64,000 nt of DNA, from NCBI GenBank assembly GCA_000702025.1, contig JNKJ01000006.1, forward strand, positions 323,527 through 387,526, given 5' to 3'. The translations under genes were made by a program, and so were the position numbers. Positions 43,002 through 52,600 of this stretch are shown one piece after another (positions within the stretch are counted from its first letter, which is position 1; every line of letters begins with the position of its first letter). The notes beneath the pieces were generated by a model. That model worked only from the letters and a program-made list of their open reading frames with translations. It did no database searches and had not been told where the DNA came from. This DNA is from Blautia schinkii DSM 10518. GTDB taxonomy: Bacteria; Bacillota; Clostridia; Lachnospirales; Lachnospiraceae.

Positions 43002-44474
43002 ATGGAGAACATATTGTCATTAAAGAATATTACGAAATTATATCCGGGTGTGAAGGCTTTGAATAACTTTTCCATTGATTTCAGACCAGGGGAGGTACAT
43101 GCGCTGCTGGGAGAAAACGGAGCCGGAAAATCTACACTTATCAAGGTCATCTCCGGTGCTGTGGCCCCGGATGAGGGAGAGATTGTTTTCAAAGGCAATT
43201 CCTATAAAAAAATGACACCGGCAATTTCCCGCAAAGAGGGGATTGAAGTAATTTACCAGGAATTCAATTTGGTGGATACGCTGTCTGCTGCTGAAAATAT
43301 ATGTTTGGGAGAAAAACATGGCCGCTTTGTGGATTTTGCTTATATGGAAAAGAAGGCTGCTGATATTTTCCGGCAGTTTCATATTGATATAGATCCCGGC
43401 ACCCCGGTGGAAAGGTTATCAACTGCCCATAAACAGATTGTTGAGATATCAAAAGCAATATCCAAGAATTGTGACCTGCTGATCATGGACGAACCAAGTG
43501 CGCCGCTCACTGTGAATGAGGTGGGGGCCATGTTTGAGATTGTGCGGGCCTTGAAAGCCAAAGGAATCACGATCATCTATATCTCCCACCGTATGGATGA
43601 AATTTTTAATATTGCGGACAGGGTTACGGTTATGCGTGACGGTGAGTTTGTGGAAACGCTGGACGTCGATAAGACAGACCGGAACCAGTTGATCAGGCTG
43701 ATGGTGGGGAGGGAGCTGAGCGGCAATTATCCCCAGCCAACGAAGCCGTCCGGGGAGGAATTGTTCCGCATTGAGAATGTATACGGAAACGGTGATGAGG
43801 ATGTGTCGTTTACTTTGCACAGAGGAGAGATTCTCGGGCTTGCCGGGCTGGTGGGCGCGGGCCGGACAGAGCTTGCGCGGCTTCTCTACGGTGCTGACAA
43901 AATGGAGAAGGGAAGACTATATCTGGAAGGTCAGGAAATACATATATCCAATACTTCAGATGCAATCAGAGAAGGAATCGGTCTGATTCCCGAGGATAGA
44001 AAGGAACAGGGCTGTTTCTTAGAGCAGACGATTGAATGGAACATAGCGTTTAATACAATTAAGCAGTTTTCCCGCCAAGGCTTTGTAAATGACAAAAAGG
44101 TGGAGGCAGCGGCACAGAAATACCAGGATATCCTGCGTATCAAAACACCGTCCATACAGCAGTTGGTGAAAAACTTAAGCGGCGGAAACCAGCAGAAGGT
44201 AGTGATTGCCAAGACACTGGCAGCGCAGTCAAAGGTAATTATTTTTGATGAACCGACAAGGGGAATCGACGTAGGAGCTAAACAGGAAATCTATGAATTG
44301 ATGTGTTCATTAGCTGAGGAAGGGATTGGGATTATCATGATTTCTTCGGATATGGAAGAGCTTTTGGGAATGTCACAGAGGATCCTTGTGATGGCGGAGG
44401 GCAGAATTCAGGGTGAATTGGAAAGGTCTGAATTCAACCAGGAAACAGTATTAAAATATGCGTCGGTTGGTTAA
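43002..44474 (+). CDS. ribose-type sugar ABC ATPase (RbsA-like)
   Basis: This protein of about 490 residues has two nucleotide-binding domains. Domain 1 has Walker A GENGAGKST and Walker B LLIMDEPSAPL; domain 2 has GLVGAGRTEL, the signature LSGGNQQKV and Walker B VIIFDEPTRGID. It powers import through the permease encoded 9 bp downstream. ATG 43002, with GAGGA 5 bp upstream, is preferred; ATG 42990 is a possible alternative. Its intact motifs contrast with the dead homologue at 40407-41807. Confidence 0.93.
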   Translation: MENILSLKNITKLYPGVKALNNFSIDFRPGEVHALLGENGAGKSTLIKVISGAVAPDEGEIVFKGNSYKKMTPAISRKEGIEVIYQEFNLVDTLSAAENICLGEKHGRFVDFAYMEKKAADIFRQFHIDIDPGTPVERLSTAHKQIVEISKAISKNCDLLIMDEPSAPLTVNEVGAMFEIVRALKAKGITIIYISHRMDEIFNIADRVTVMRDGEFVETLDVDKTDRNQLIRLMVGRELSGNYPQPTKPSGEELFRIENVYGNGDEDVSFTLHRGEILGLAGLVGAGRTELARLLYGADKMEKGRLYLEGQEIHISNTSDAIREGIGLIPEDRKEQGCFLEQTIEWNIAFNTIKQFSRQGFVNDKKVEAAAQKYQDILRIKTPSIQQLVKNLSGGNQQKVVIAKTLAAQSKVIIFDEPTRGIDVGAKQEIYELMCSLAEEGIGIIMISSDMEELLGMSQRILVMAEGRIQGELERSEFNQETVLKYASVG

Positions 44475-44483
44475 AGGAGATAG

Positions 44484-45431
44484 ATGATGAAAGTGAAAGA
44501 AACGGCAAAAAAGTTTACGATTTTATATGTGCTCATTGGGTTGATCGTTTTGTTTTCCATACTCAATCCTGTGTTTTTCTCAATCCAGAACCTTACTAAT
44601 ATTTTTGTCCAGCAGTCTTACGTGATCATTGCAGCTATTGGTCTGGCATTTATTATGATCAGTGGAGGCATGGACCTGTCTGTGGGATATCAGATGTCTC
44701 TGGTGGGTGTGATCACGGCTCTTGCAATTATGTGGTGGGAGCTTCCTGTACCTGCAGCTGTGCTGATCGGATTGGCAGCCGGCATTGTGCTTGGTCTTAT
44801 CAATGGGGTTGCGGCCGTATATTTAAAGGTTCATCCGCTGATCATTACCCTTGGTACCATGACTATTTTTCAAGGTGTGTCTTATATTATTTCCAACTCT
44901 AATCCTATTTTTGGTCTGCCGGATTCCTTTAAATATCTGGGGCAGGGATACGTTCTGGGGATTCCTGTTTCCGTAATTTTGATGGTGCTTATCGCTGCGG
45001 CAGCGAGTATAATATTGAACAAGACCTACTTCGGGAGATATGTGTATGCCTTGGGAAGTAATGAGGAGGCTGCACATCTGGCAGGTGTTAATGTCAGATT
45101 TATGAAAATATGTGTGTTTATGATAAGCAGTTTTTTTGTTGCGATTTCTGCGATTATTTTGGTGGCAAGAGCCGGGTCGGCCACATCAGCCACAGGAGTG
45201 GGAACGGAGTTCACCTGTATGACCGCAGCAGTGCTGGGCGGGGTAAGTTTTAAGGGCGGAGCCGGTAAGGTCTGGGGAGTGATTACAGGCGTGCTTATTT
45301 TGGGCGTCCTTTCCAGCGGCATGCAGATTATCGGTCTCGGAACTTATCCGCAGTATGTTGCAAAGGGGCTTGTGCTTCTGGCAGCAGTGGGCTTTGATAC
45401 TTATCAGAAAAGCGGAAAAGTGAAAAAGTAA
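44484..45431 (+). CDS. ribose-type sugar ABC permease (RbsC-like)
   Basis: This 315-residue permease has eight to ten hydrophobic helices and RbsC-family motifs (ISGGMDLSVGYQMSLVGVI, LGSNEEAAHLAGVN, and VLGGVSFKGGAGKVWGVI). It starts at tandem ATG codons (44484/44487) behind AAAGGAG. It completes the importer and is followed at once by a terminator. Confidence 0.94.
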   Translation: MMKVKETAKKFTILYVLIGLIVLFSILNPVFFSIQNLTNIFVQQSYVIIAAIGLAFIMISGGMDLSVGYQMSLVGVITALAIMWWELPVPAAVLIGLAAGIVLGLINGVAAVYLKVHPLIITLGTMTIFQGVSYIISNSNPIFGLPDSFKYLGQGYVLGIPVSVILMVLIAAAASIILNKTYFGRYVYALGSNEEAAHLAGVNVRFMKICVFMISSFFVAISAIILVARAGSATSATGVGTEFTCMTAAVLGGVSFKGGAGKVWGVITGVLILGVLSSGMQIIGLGTYPQYVAKGLVLLAAVGFDTYQKSGKVKK

Positions 45432-45440
45432 GAATATAAG

Positions 45441-45463
45441 ACGCTCACGAAAGTGGGCGTTTT
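45441..45463 (+). terminator. intrinsic terminator after the ribose-type importer
   Basis: ACGC-CAC / GTG-GCGT stem with GAAA loop, followed by TTTTATT, 10 bp after the permease stop. Confidence 0.85.
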
Positions 45464-45595
45464 ATTCCCGTGAACAATTAGTACAGAGTTGCATTAATTT
45501 CGAAGTAAACAGTGATTGATACTTTCTTCAGCACAAGGCAGAGGAAGGAGACAATGCGGCGGCCTTGCCTGAACTGTTACCATTAAAAGGAGAAA

Positions 45596-46696
45596 ATGAT
45601 GAGACAATATGACAAAAAGCTTGCAGAGCTTTTGAAAAAAACGAGTAATATAATCAATGTCAATGGTGTAGAGATGGAGGTTAAAGACGTGCCGGATGGA
45701 CATGATATGCATGAACTTGACCCAAGAGCACTCTGCATTGAACTTAAAAGGCATAAGGTTGAGCTTGAAAGGCATAAGAATGAGGATGGGAAAGAGGACT
45801 TTGATCTTGAAAAAGAACGTGCCTGTATGGGCGGCTTTAATTATAACTTAAATGAAAAGATGGAGATATACACAAAATACTTTGAAGTGCAGACATCTGT
45901 GGGCACTGTGCCTGTATGGAAGTATTATCCAAGACATGGCCATACGGATAAGCCTGCACTGCTGTATGTTCATGGAGGCGCTTTTTTAGGCGGTTCTCCC
46001 TTTACGTTGGAAAATCAATGCAAACTGATTGTTGAACGGGCAGAATGTGTCGTGTTAAATATCGATTACAGTCTGGCGCCGGAACATCCTTATCCGATTC
46101 CGTGCACCCAAATATACGAAGTTCTATGCTATGTGTACGAACATGCAAAGGAGCTCCTTGTTGATAAAAACAAACTGGCGATAGCCGGTGACAGCGCAGG
46201 AGGAAATCTGGCAGCAGTATGTGCACTTATGGACAGAGACAAGGGTACACATTATCTGAAGGCGCAGGCCTTACTTTATGCAAAGCTTGCATTTACGAAT
46301 CATGAGCTGCCGGGATATGCAAGAGATGAGACGGTATTTGAAATTTGTGAGGAGCAGAAGGCGCTGCTTCCCGGGATGCTGGGTATTGGCTCGGACGAAG
46401 CAAATGACGGTGATGAGAAAATATATGTGCAGGGCAGATATGATGTCAGGGAACCATATATCAGCCCGGCGTTCGGTGAAAAGTCAGGGCTGCCGCCGGC
46501 ATTAATCTTACTTGCTGAGTACGACGGGTTAAGGCTGGAGGGAGAATTTTACGCTATGCAGCTTCAAAGGGCAAAAGTCCCGGTGAAAGTAATCCGGTAT
46601 AATGGAATTTGTCATGGATTTTTTGACCGTCTTGGTATATTACCCCAGGCAGAAGATGCGGTTCATGAAATAGTAAAGATGATAAAAAATATCTAA
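45596..46696 (+). CDS. alpha/beta hydrolase, hormone-sensitive-lipase-type esterase
   Basis: This 366-residue protein has the oxyanion motif HGGAFLGG (about residues 127-134), nucleophile elbow GDSAGG (about 199-204), a likely Asp in LAEYDGLRLE and His in CHGFFDR. It belongs to the HSL/acetyl esterase group and probably deacylates small esters in the cytoplasm. AAAAGGAG precedes tandem ATG codons (45596/45599). An MBL-fold hydrolase gene begins 15 bp after its stop, so the two are co-transcribed. Confidence 0.88.
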   Translation: MMRQYDKKLAELLKKTSNIINVNGVEMEVKDVPDGHDMHELDPRALCIELKRHKVELERHKNEDGKEDFDLEKERACMGGFNYNLNEKMEIYTKYFEVQTSVGTVPVWKYYPRHGHTDKPALLYVHGGAFLGGSPFTLENQCKLIVERAECVVLNIDYSLAPEHPYPIPCTQIYEVLCYVYEHAKELLVDKNKLAIAGDSAGGNLAAVCALMDRDKGTHYLKAQALLYAKLAFTNHELPGYARDETVFEICEEQKALLPGMLGIGSDEANDGDEKIYVQGRYDVREPYISPAFGEKSGLPPALILLAEYDGLRLEGEFYAMQLQRAKVPVKVIRYNGICHGFFDRLGILPQAEDAVHEIVKMIKNI

Positions 46697-46710
46697 GAGA
46701 GGATTCTGTG

Positions 46711-47523
46711 ATGATTACATTCCAAAGTCAAAAGATTTCAGAACGTGTTACAAGAATCATGGCGCCAAGTGAAGAACTGATGTATCTGGTGGAGGGGAGT
46801 GAGAGTGCTGCTTTGATTGACACCGGCAGCGGAATCGGAAGCCTGGGCGGTTATGTACGATCATTGACAGATAAGCCGCTTGTGGTCCTGCTCACCCACG
46901 GCCATGTGGATGATGCCATGGGAGCTGGTGAATTCGACCTGGTGTATATGAACCGGGAGGATGATTATATTTATAAAAGGCATGCAGAAGAAAAATTCCG
47001 CAGGGATGGCTTGTTTTTGTGCACTCAGGCGGAGCAGATAGAGGATGGCGATATTCTGCCGCCCATGCCACTGGAATGCATCAGAGATATGAAAGAGGGG
47101 GACAGTTTTTCTTTGGGGGACATTACTATAGAAATATATAGCTGCCCGGGCCATACAAGGGGCACTCTGGTCATGCTCATTAAGGAAGAGAGGGCGTTGC
47201 TGCTTGGAGATGCATGCAATGATTTGACCTTTATGCACGAAGATTACTCTACAACCATTGAGGAATATAAGGAAAGTCTTAGACGTCTTAAACCAATGGT
47301 GGAAGGGAAGTATGATAAGGTGTACCTTTCCCACGGCAGCGGAGACGGCGCTCTGAATTTGATTGATGGGGTAATGGGAGTTTGTGACGATATTATGAAT
47401 GGAAACACAGATGACGTGCCGTTTAGCTTTAAAGACTCTAAGGGCTATATTGCCAAAGAAGTTGACGCTGCGGGGAAGCGGAAGGATGGTGGGGTTGGAA
47501 ACATTGTGTTCCGTAAAAGCTAA
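46711..47523 (+). CDS. metallo-beta-lactamase-fold hydrolase with altered metal motif
   Basis: This 270-residue protein has MBL-fold features: THGHVDDAMG (about residues 65-74), CPGHTRGTL, LLGDACND and LSHGSGD. The first motif normally reads HxHxDH; here the last His is Asp. That residue binds the second metal, so a mononuclear or altered site is likely. The ATG at 46711 has AGAGAGGA 7 bp upstream. It is co-transcribed with the upstream esterase. Confidence 0.85.
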   Translation: MITFQSQKISERVTRIMAPSEELMYLVEGSESAALIDTGSGIGSLGGYVRSLTDKPLVVLLTHGHVDDAMGAGEFDLVYMNREDDYIYKRHAEEKFRRDGLFLCTQAEQIEDGDILPPMPLECIRDMKEGDSFSLGDITIEIYSCPGHTRGTLVMLIKEERALLLGDACNDLTFMHEDYSTTIEEYKESLRRLKPMVEGKYDKVYLSHGSGDGALNLIDGVMGVCDDIMNGNTDDVPFSFKDSKGYIAKEVDAAGKRKDGGVGNIVFRKS

Positions 47524-47842
47524 AGCGTCGGAAGCGGTATGTTAATGCAGTAGGGAAGTGTGGTCTTCAATACTTTACTAATTATGTGGTTATGTATAAT
47601 CATCAGATAATAGGAAAAGGAAATGAAATACGAGTATGAAGCTATGTCTGATAAAATACAAACCTCTGGTTTGTTCTGACGCTGAAAAGTCATAATTGGT
47701 AGTGATACAAAGCTGTTTTTATGTTAGAATATAAAGAAATACGTTTTTATGCATTTATATTTTACATAATTTTGGTCTTTGTTTCAAATGTATACTGATA
47801 ATCTGTATTTACTGAGGCGTTATATCAAAAAGGAAAAATATT
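47524..47842. other. 319-bp intergenic stretch before the diguanylate cyclase gene
   Basis: No gene is seen. A 7-bp perfect hairpin with a three-base loop (47658-47674, ACAAACC-TCT-GGTTTGT) followed by TTCT may end the hydrolase transcript. The rest is AT-rich and must hold the promoter for the diguanylate cyclase, but no well-spaced -35/-10 pair stands out. Confidence 0.55.
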
Positions 47843-48934
47843 ATGACTTTACGTGAACTAGGTACCCTTGTAAAAGGAAGATTTGTTGATCCACAATATC
47901 CTTTTACTGACCGTTTATATTTTCTATTTGGAACAGCAGGTACGGTCAGTGCGGGTGCGGCATTTGCGGCGGCGATAGGAAGCGGGCTTCCATGGATAGC
48001 GGCCGCGGCAAGCCTGACCAGCTTTTTTGTGATGCTGATTTTGATGGCGGTTTCCTTCTTTATGAAGGATATTGCTAAAAATAGAATTTTCTGCAGTGTT
48101 TTTTTGAACTTCTTTATGTTTCCCGTGCTTTTCTGGGTCACGGGCGGAATAAATTGCGGGATGATTTTCTATTTTATATTGGGCTTAAGTGTGGCGGCAT
48201 TGATTTTGGAGGGGAAATGCAAGGCTATCGTGTTAATCCTCTCCATTGTTTTCTATAGGATTAATTTACAGCTCGGTTTTAAGCATCCGGAATGGGCGTA
48301 TCCTCTGAGTTATGAGGAACGTTGGATGGACACGATGTCCAGCTTCTTAATCGTATCCGTTTTCGTTGTAGCCGTCATTATTATTATGTCCGTAGAATAC
48401 GGAAAAGAGCACGATAAAGTAGTAAGTCATGCACAGATGCTGAGTGAACAGGCCATCACAGACAATCTGACCAAGCTATATAACCAACGCTACTTGATGG
48501 ATTCCCTAAAAACCATGATTGAGTCATATGATTCAGAACAAAAAATTGTCTCTCTAATTTTATTTGATATAGATGACTTTAAAAAAATCAATGACACTTT
48601 CGGACATCTGCGCGGAAATCAGGTACTCAGCCGCCTTGCAGCAATACTGCAGGAGAAGGCCGGTGATAAATATATAGCCGGGCGTTATGGCGGTGAGGAA
48701 TTTATGCTGGTGCTCCCGGGCTGTTCACGGGAAGTGGCGCTGCAGTTTGCAGAAATGATACGGCTCGATGTCTACCATGATAGTGTCTTGTCAGAATTAA
48801 CCCAGAACCGGTTTTCGATTAGCGGCGGTGCCGCACAATACCAGCCGGGTATGTCAATAGATGATTGGTTCCGCAAAGTGGACGAAAATTTATATGAGGC
48901 GAAGACTAAGGGGAAAAATAGAATAGAAGGTTAA
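47843..48934 (+). CDS. membrane diguanylate cyclase (GGDEF)
   Basis: This 363-residue protein has an N-terminal membrane sensor of about six helices (residues 25-195), a short linker and a GGDEF domain (about 205-363). The active site reads RYGGEEF, which is catalytically competent, and DNLTKLYNQRY opens the domain. It should make cyclic di-GMP from GTP. The RxxD inhibitory site five residues before the active site is missing (GDKYIAG precedes it), so product inhibition is probably absent. It stands alone, with a strong terminator downstream. Confidence 0.92.
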   Translation: MTLRELGTLVKGRFVDPQYPFTDRLYFLFGTAGTVSAGAAFAAAIGSGLPWIAAAASLTSFFVMLILMAVSFFMKDIAKNRIFCSVFLNFFMFPVLFWVTGGINCGMIFYFILGLSVAALILEGKCKAIVLILSIVFYRINLQLGFKHPEWAYPLSYEERWMDTMSSFLIVSVFVVAVIIIMSVEYGKEHDKVVSHAQMLSEQAITDNLTKLYNQRYLMDSLKTMIESYDSEQKIVSLILFDIDDFKKINDTFGHLRGNQVLSRLAAILQEKAGDKYIAGRYGGEEFMLVLPGCSREVALQFAEMIRLDVYHDSVLSELTQNRFSISGGAAQYQPGMSIDDWFRKVDENLYEAKTKGKNRIEG

Positions 48935-49024
48935 GCGTTCAACAAAGTGCAATGGTATTTACGATATGGTATAGGTATTCGAGGGATGGACCAAAAGTAA
49001 ATTGGAGACAATGCTTTATACTAT

Positions 49025-49058
49025 AACAGGCATCGGATTAACAGTCCGATGCCTGTTT
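49025..49058 (+). terminator. strong stem-loop terminator after the diguanylate cyclase
   Basis: AACAGGCATCGGA pairs perfectly with TCCGATGCCTGTT across a seven-base loop; 13-bp stem, short T-tract. Confidence 0.85.
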
Positions 49059-49179
49059 GCATGTATAAAAATATATTTTTTAATACAAGTAAAATAAAAT
49101 GTATTTAGGAAAAATGAATATTAAATAGATGTAAAATATGTATAATATATAGAAAATAGTGATGCATAAACAAATTAAA

Positions 49180-49208
49180 TTGACAATTAAGATACAATAC
49201 ATTACAAT
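49180..49208 (+). promoter_or_regulatory. near-consensus promoter of the 49-58 kb sugar operon
   Basis: TTGACA (49180-49185), a 17-bp spacer and TACAAT (49203-49208). It lies about 105 bp before the binding-protein start, in an AT-rich stretch without genes (48935-49314). The surrounding ATACAATACATTACAATAC repeats could be operator sites for the GntR regulator. Confidence 0.8.
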
Positions 49209-49270
49209 ACAATTAAAGGTGAAATAAAGCATATCGATATGAAGTATCAAGCCGGATAACAACGAATCCA

Positions 49271-49290
49271 GGCAGCCGAGAATTGCTGCC
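49271..49290 (+). other. leader hairpin before the sugar-binding protein gene
   Basis: GGCAGC and GCTGCC can pair across an eight-base loop, 24 bp before the start codon and just ahead of AAGGAGGG. It may protect the 5' end of the transcript or tune translation. Confidence 0.4.
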
Positions 49291-49314
49291 TTCTTAAACC
49301 AAGGAGGGAATCAG

Positions 49315-50628
49315 ATGAAAAAAAGATGTTTTAGTATTTTGCTTATTACAGCTATGGCGAGTTCCGCGCTTGCCGGCACTGGAGCTGCACAGGTTTGGGC
49401 TGCAGAGGAGAAACCATATGACGGTACAACAATCAGAGTAGCTATGCAGTCCCATACGTGTACGGATATCATTCAAGAACTGTTGCCAGAGTTCCAGGAA
49501 AAAACGGGGATTACAGTTGAGGTGGATGTAATACCCCAGGAAGAAATCATTGATAAGGCCCAGGTTGTCCTGGCTGCAGGTTCTGCTGATTATGATGTAA
49601 TTATGTATGATCATATGTATACTACACAGTTTGCAGGGGCCCAGTGGGTAGAGGATTTAAAGCCTTATATTGAAAAGACAGAATATGATATTGACGATTT
49701 TATGCCTGGATTTGTTGATTCCTTGTCTTACGATGGAGGGATTTATGGAATCCCGATTTATGGCGAAAGCTCCATTCTTATGTACAATACGGAATTGTTC
49801 GAAAAAGCCGGGATAGATGGAGCGCCAAAGACAAAAGAGGAATTTGACGAAGCTCTTAAGAAACTTGACGAGGCAGGAATACCGGCTATTGCCCTGAGAG
49901 GAGCAAAAGGCCAAGGCTCTAATGTACAGCCATGGACGGGCATGTTCCTGGAAATGGGCGGGGATTGGTTTGATAAGGATGGTAAGCTTGCTGTGAATTC
50001 GGAGGCAGCAGTCACAGCATTGGATTATTACATTGATTTAATGAAAAATCATAGCTGTGATGGCGTGGAAAGCTTTACTTGGGACCAGGTCCAGCTGGCA
50101 ATGCAGCAGGGGAAAGTGGCAATGTGTATTGATGCTACAAACTTTTCTTCCAGACTTGAAAATGAAGACAAATCTACTATTGTAGGTAAGGTTGGATATA
50201 CCGTGGTGCCGGATGGCATGAGCATTGGATGGACAGCCACATGGGGGCTTTGTATTCCTACAGCGGCAGAAAATAAGGATGCCGGATGGGAATTCATTCA
50301 GTGGGCATTGAACGGAGATACGCAGCTCACCTCCTGCCTTCAGGGAGACCGGTGTGACCCCACAAGAATCAGTGTGATGAATTCAGAGGAATTTAATGAA
50401 AGATATAATTATGCGGAAGGACAATGGGTTGAACAAACTCTAGCGGCATTGGACAGTTGTCCTCCGGATTACAGACCGAGAATTGCGCAGTGGCCGGAGC
50501 TTGGCGAAGCAATGGGTACAGCCATCAGCAGTGCACTTGCAGGAGATGACCCAAAGGAAAGCTTGGATGCAGTGGAGGAACAGTTTTCCCACCTGGAGGA
50601 TCCTAACTACCAAATGTTTAATAAATAA
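49315..50628 (+). CDS. family 1 sugar-binding protein
   Basis: This 437-residue extracellular solute-binding protein has a Sec signal peptide (end about VWAAEE, no lipobox Cys) and a family 1 fold (YEKPYDGTTIRVAMQS-type mature start, DVIMYDHMYTTQF in lobe 1, PIYGESSILMYNTELFEKAG near the hinge). It binds a sugar or polyol for the two permeases encoded after a stem-loop. AAGGAGGG precedes the ATG. The operon continues into dehydrogenase, kinases and aldolase. No ATPase gene is present, so a shared MsmX-type ATPase from elsewhere is probably used. Confidence 0.92.
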   Translation: MKKRCFSILLITAMASSALAGTGAAQVWAAEEKPYDGTTIRVAMQSHTCTDIIQELLPEFQEKTGITVEVDVIPQEEIIDKAQVVLAAGSADYDVIMYDHMYTTQFAGAQWVEDLKPYIEKTEYDIDDFMPGFVDSLSYDGGIYGIPIYGESSILMYNTELFEKAGIDGAPKTKEEFDEALKKLDEAGIPAIALRGAKGQGSNVQPWTGMFLEMGGDWFDKDGKLAVNSEAAVTALDYYIDLMKNHSCDGVESFTWDQVQLAMQQGKVAMCIDATNFSSRLENEDKSTIVGKVGYTVVPDGMSIGWTATWGLCIPTAAENKDAGWEFIQWALNGDTQLTSCLQGDRCDPTRISVMNSEEFNERYNYAEGQWVEQTLAALDSCPPDYRPRIAQWPELGEAMGTAISSALAGDDPKESLDAVEEQFSHLEDPNYQMFNK

Positions 50629-50655
50629 AAAAGATTAGAGTCTTGCTGATGAAAA

Positions 50656-50693
50656 GAGGCAGTTTTCCCTGTAATGTCAGAGAAAGCTGCCTC
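50656..50693 (+). terminator. stem-loop between binding-protein and permease genes
   Basis: GAGGCAGTTTTC pairs with GAAAGCTGCCTC (one G-T pair) around a 14-base loop. Probable partial terminator or stability element inside the operon. Confidence 0.65.
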
Positions 50694-50723
50694 GGACAAA
50701 ATGGACAGAAAAGTGAGGAGAGT

Positions 50724-51644
50724 ATGGAGAACATAAAAATGAATCGGAAACAGAAAATTGTAAGGTTTCTCACGCTGGAAAGCCCCAACTCATGGAAATT
50801 GCTGTTCTATCCAGGCCGGATTGTATTGCTTTTGATTACTATGGTGCCTACGGTTTTTGCTCTGGTGTTCAGCCTGCAGGACTATAACCTTGCGAAAGTG
50901 GCAAGCAGAAAATTTGTGTTCTTGAAAAATTATATAGACATATTTCAAGATGACCGTTTCTGGAATTCTCTGAAAGTAACGGTGGGTTTTACAGCAGGGA
51001 GTTTGGTCGTAGAGCTTATACTGGGAATGCTTATTGCTATTTGCCTGTCAAAGAAGATTAAAGGTAAGGGACTCGCTCAGATTGGTATCCTACTTCCAAT
51101 GATTATTACACCGGTAGTTGTAGCTTTATACTGGAAGATGTTTTATGACCCTCAGTTTGGAAATTTAAACTACTTTTTGTCTTTGGCAGGTTTGGGGACA
51201 ATAGACCCTTTATCTTCAAGGAGCTGGGTGCTGGTGGGAATGATTGTGGTGGATATCTGGGAATGGACTCCGTATGTGGCCTTAATTCTACTTTCCGGGC
51301 TTCAGGCGCTGCCACAGGAACCATATGAGGCAGCCCTTGTGGATGGTGCCACAAAATGGCAGACTTATCGCTACATTACGTTACCTCTTTTGAAGCCGAT
51401 TATTAGCATTGCAGTAGTTTTCCGGTTCATGGATTTGTTTAAATGGATGGATACTGTCTACGTGATGACAAGCGGCGGTCCGGGGATTGCCACGGAAACC
51501 TTGAGTTATTATGCATACATCAATAATTTCAAGTTTCTAAATGTGGGTTATGCATCAGCCATATGCATTATTATGCTGCTGATTGTTCTTGTTATCTGTA
51601 ATACGGTGGGCAAAAAAATATTGATTAACAGGCAGGAGGAATAG
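50724..51644 (+). CDS. sugar ABC permease, MalF/UgpA type
   Basis: This 306-residue permease has six helices and the EAA loop YEAALVDGATKWQTYRYITL (about residues 215-234) that docks on the ATPase. The ATG at 50724 follows GAGGAG; the longer frame from 50643 runs through a hairpin and is unlikely. The MalG-type permease follows 4 bp later. Confidence 0.92.
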   Translation: MENIKMNRKQKIVRFLTLESPNSWKLLFYPGRIVLLLITMVPTVFALVFSLQDYNLAKVASRKFVFLKNYIDIFQDDRFWNSLKVTVGFTAGSLVVELILGMLIAICLSKKIKGKGLAQIGILLPMIITPVVVALYWKMFYDPQFGNLNYFLSLAGLGTIDPLSSRSWVLVGMIVVDIWEWTPYVALILLSGLQALPQEPYEAALVDGATKWQTYRYITLPLLKPIISIAVVFRFMDLFKWMDTVYVMTSGGPGIATETLSYYAYINNFKFLNVGYASAICIIMLLIVLVICNTVGKKILINRQEE

Positions 51645-51648
51645 ATTG

Positions 51649-52479
51649 ATGGGAATGTATAAAAAAGAAAAAGTCTGGTCAATATTCCGAAATGTTTTTG
51701 TATGGTGCTGTGTGATTATTTGTGTATACCCTGTGTACTGGCTTGTGACAACGGCCCTGAAGACAAGGGTAGACGCTTTTGCTGTACCACCTAAATGGAT
51801 TTTTACACCTACACTTGAGAATATTAAGGCAGTATTACTTCAAGGGACGTTTATGAAGAGCTATAGGAACAGTATTATTATATCTGTGTCAACTACATTA
51901 TTGGCAATGATACTGGGAATCCCAATGGCATATGCTCTTGCCAGATTTAAAATGCAAAATAAAAAGGGAACGATGATGTGGCTGTTATCAACAAAAATGG
52001 CTCCCCCCATACTGATTGCAATTCCTTACTACGTAATTTTCAAATTTTTGGGAATGCAGGACACCTATTTGGGGTTGATAATTGTTTACCTTATGTTTAA
52101 TCTTGCTTTTACGGTTTGGATGTCCAGGGGATTTATTGAAGGGGTTCCAATAGAACTGGAAGATGCTGCGAGAATTGACGGAGCAACGAGACTAAGAGCA
52201 TTCTGGGCCGTGGATATACCATTAATCAAGGGCGGAGTGGCGGCTACAGGCATTTTATGCTTTATTACTGTGTGGAATGAATTTCTTCTGTCATTGATTC
52301 TCAGCGGTTATCATACAAAAACAGCGCCGGTTACCATCACCAGCTTTATATCTTTTGAAGGAATACGGTGGGGCGAGATTGCCGCAGCGGGTATTTTAGT
52401 AGCAATGCCGGTTATTATTCTGGGGATTTTGGTGAGGAAGCATTTGATCAGCGGACTGACCATGGGGGCAGTGAAGTAG
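51649..52479 (+). CDS. sugar ABC permease, MalG/UgpE type
   Basis: This 276-residue permease has six helices and the EAA loop LEDAARIDGATRLRAFWAVD. AGGAGGA lies 8 bp before ATG 51649. With the MalF-type partner it forms the channel of the importer. An MDR dehydrogenase gene follows after 121 bp. Confidence 0.92.
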   Translation: MGMYKKEKVWSIFRNVFVWCCVIICVYPVYWLVTTALKTRVDAFAVPPKWIFTPTLENIKAVLLQGTFMKSYRNSIIISVSTTLLAMILGIPMAYALARFKMQNKKGTMMWLLSTKMAPPILIAIPYYVIFKFLGMQDTYLGLIIVYLMFNLAFTVWMSRGFIEGVPIELEDAARIDGATRLRAFWAVDIPLIKGGVAATGILCFITVWNEFLLSLILSGYHTKTAPVTITSFISFEGIRWGEIAAAGILVAMPVIILGILVRKHLISGLTMGAVK

Positions 52480-52600
52480 CTGTATAACAGCCTTCAGTGG
52501 GGTGCCGGGCTGCACAGATGTATGAGGTCATGCAAGGATGTGCGGCTTGTGCAAGTATGTTGGAGTGTACTTGAATTTTGAGAAAAAATGGAGGTTTTTT

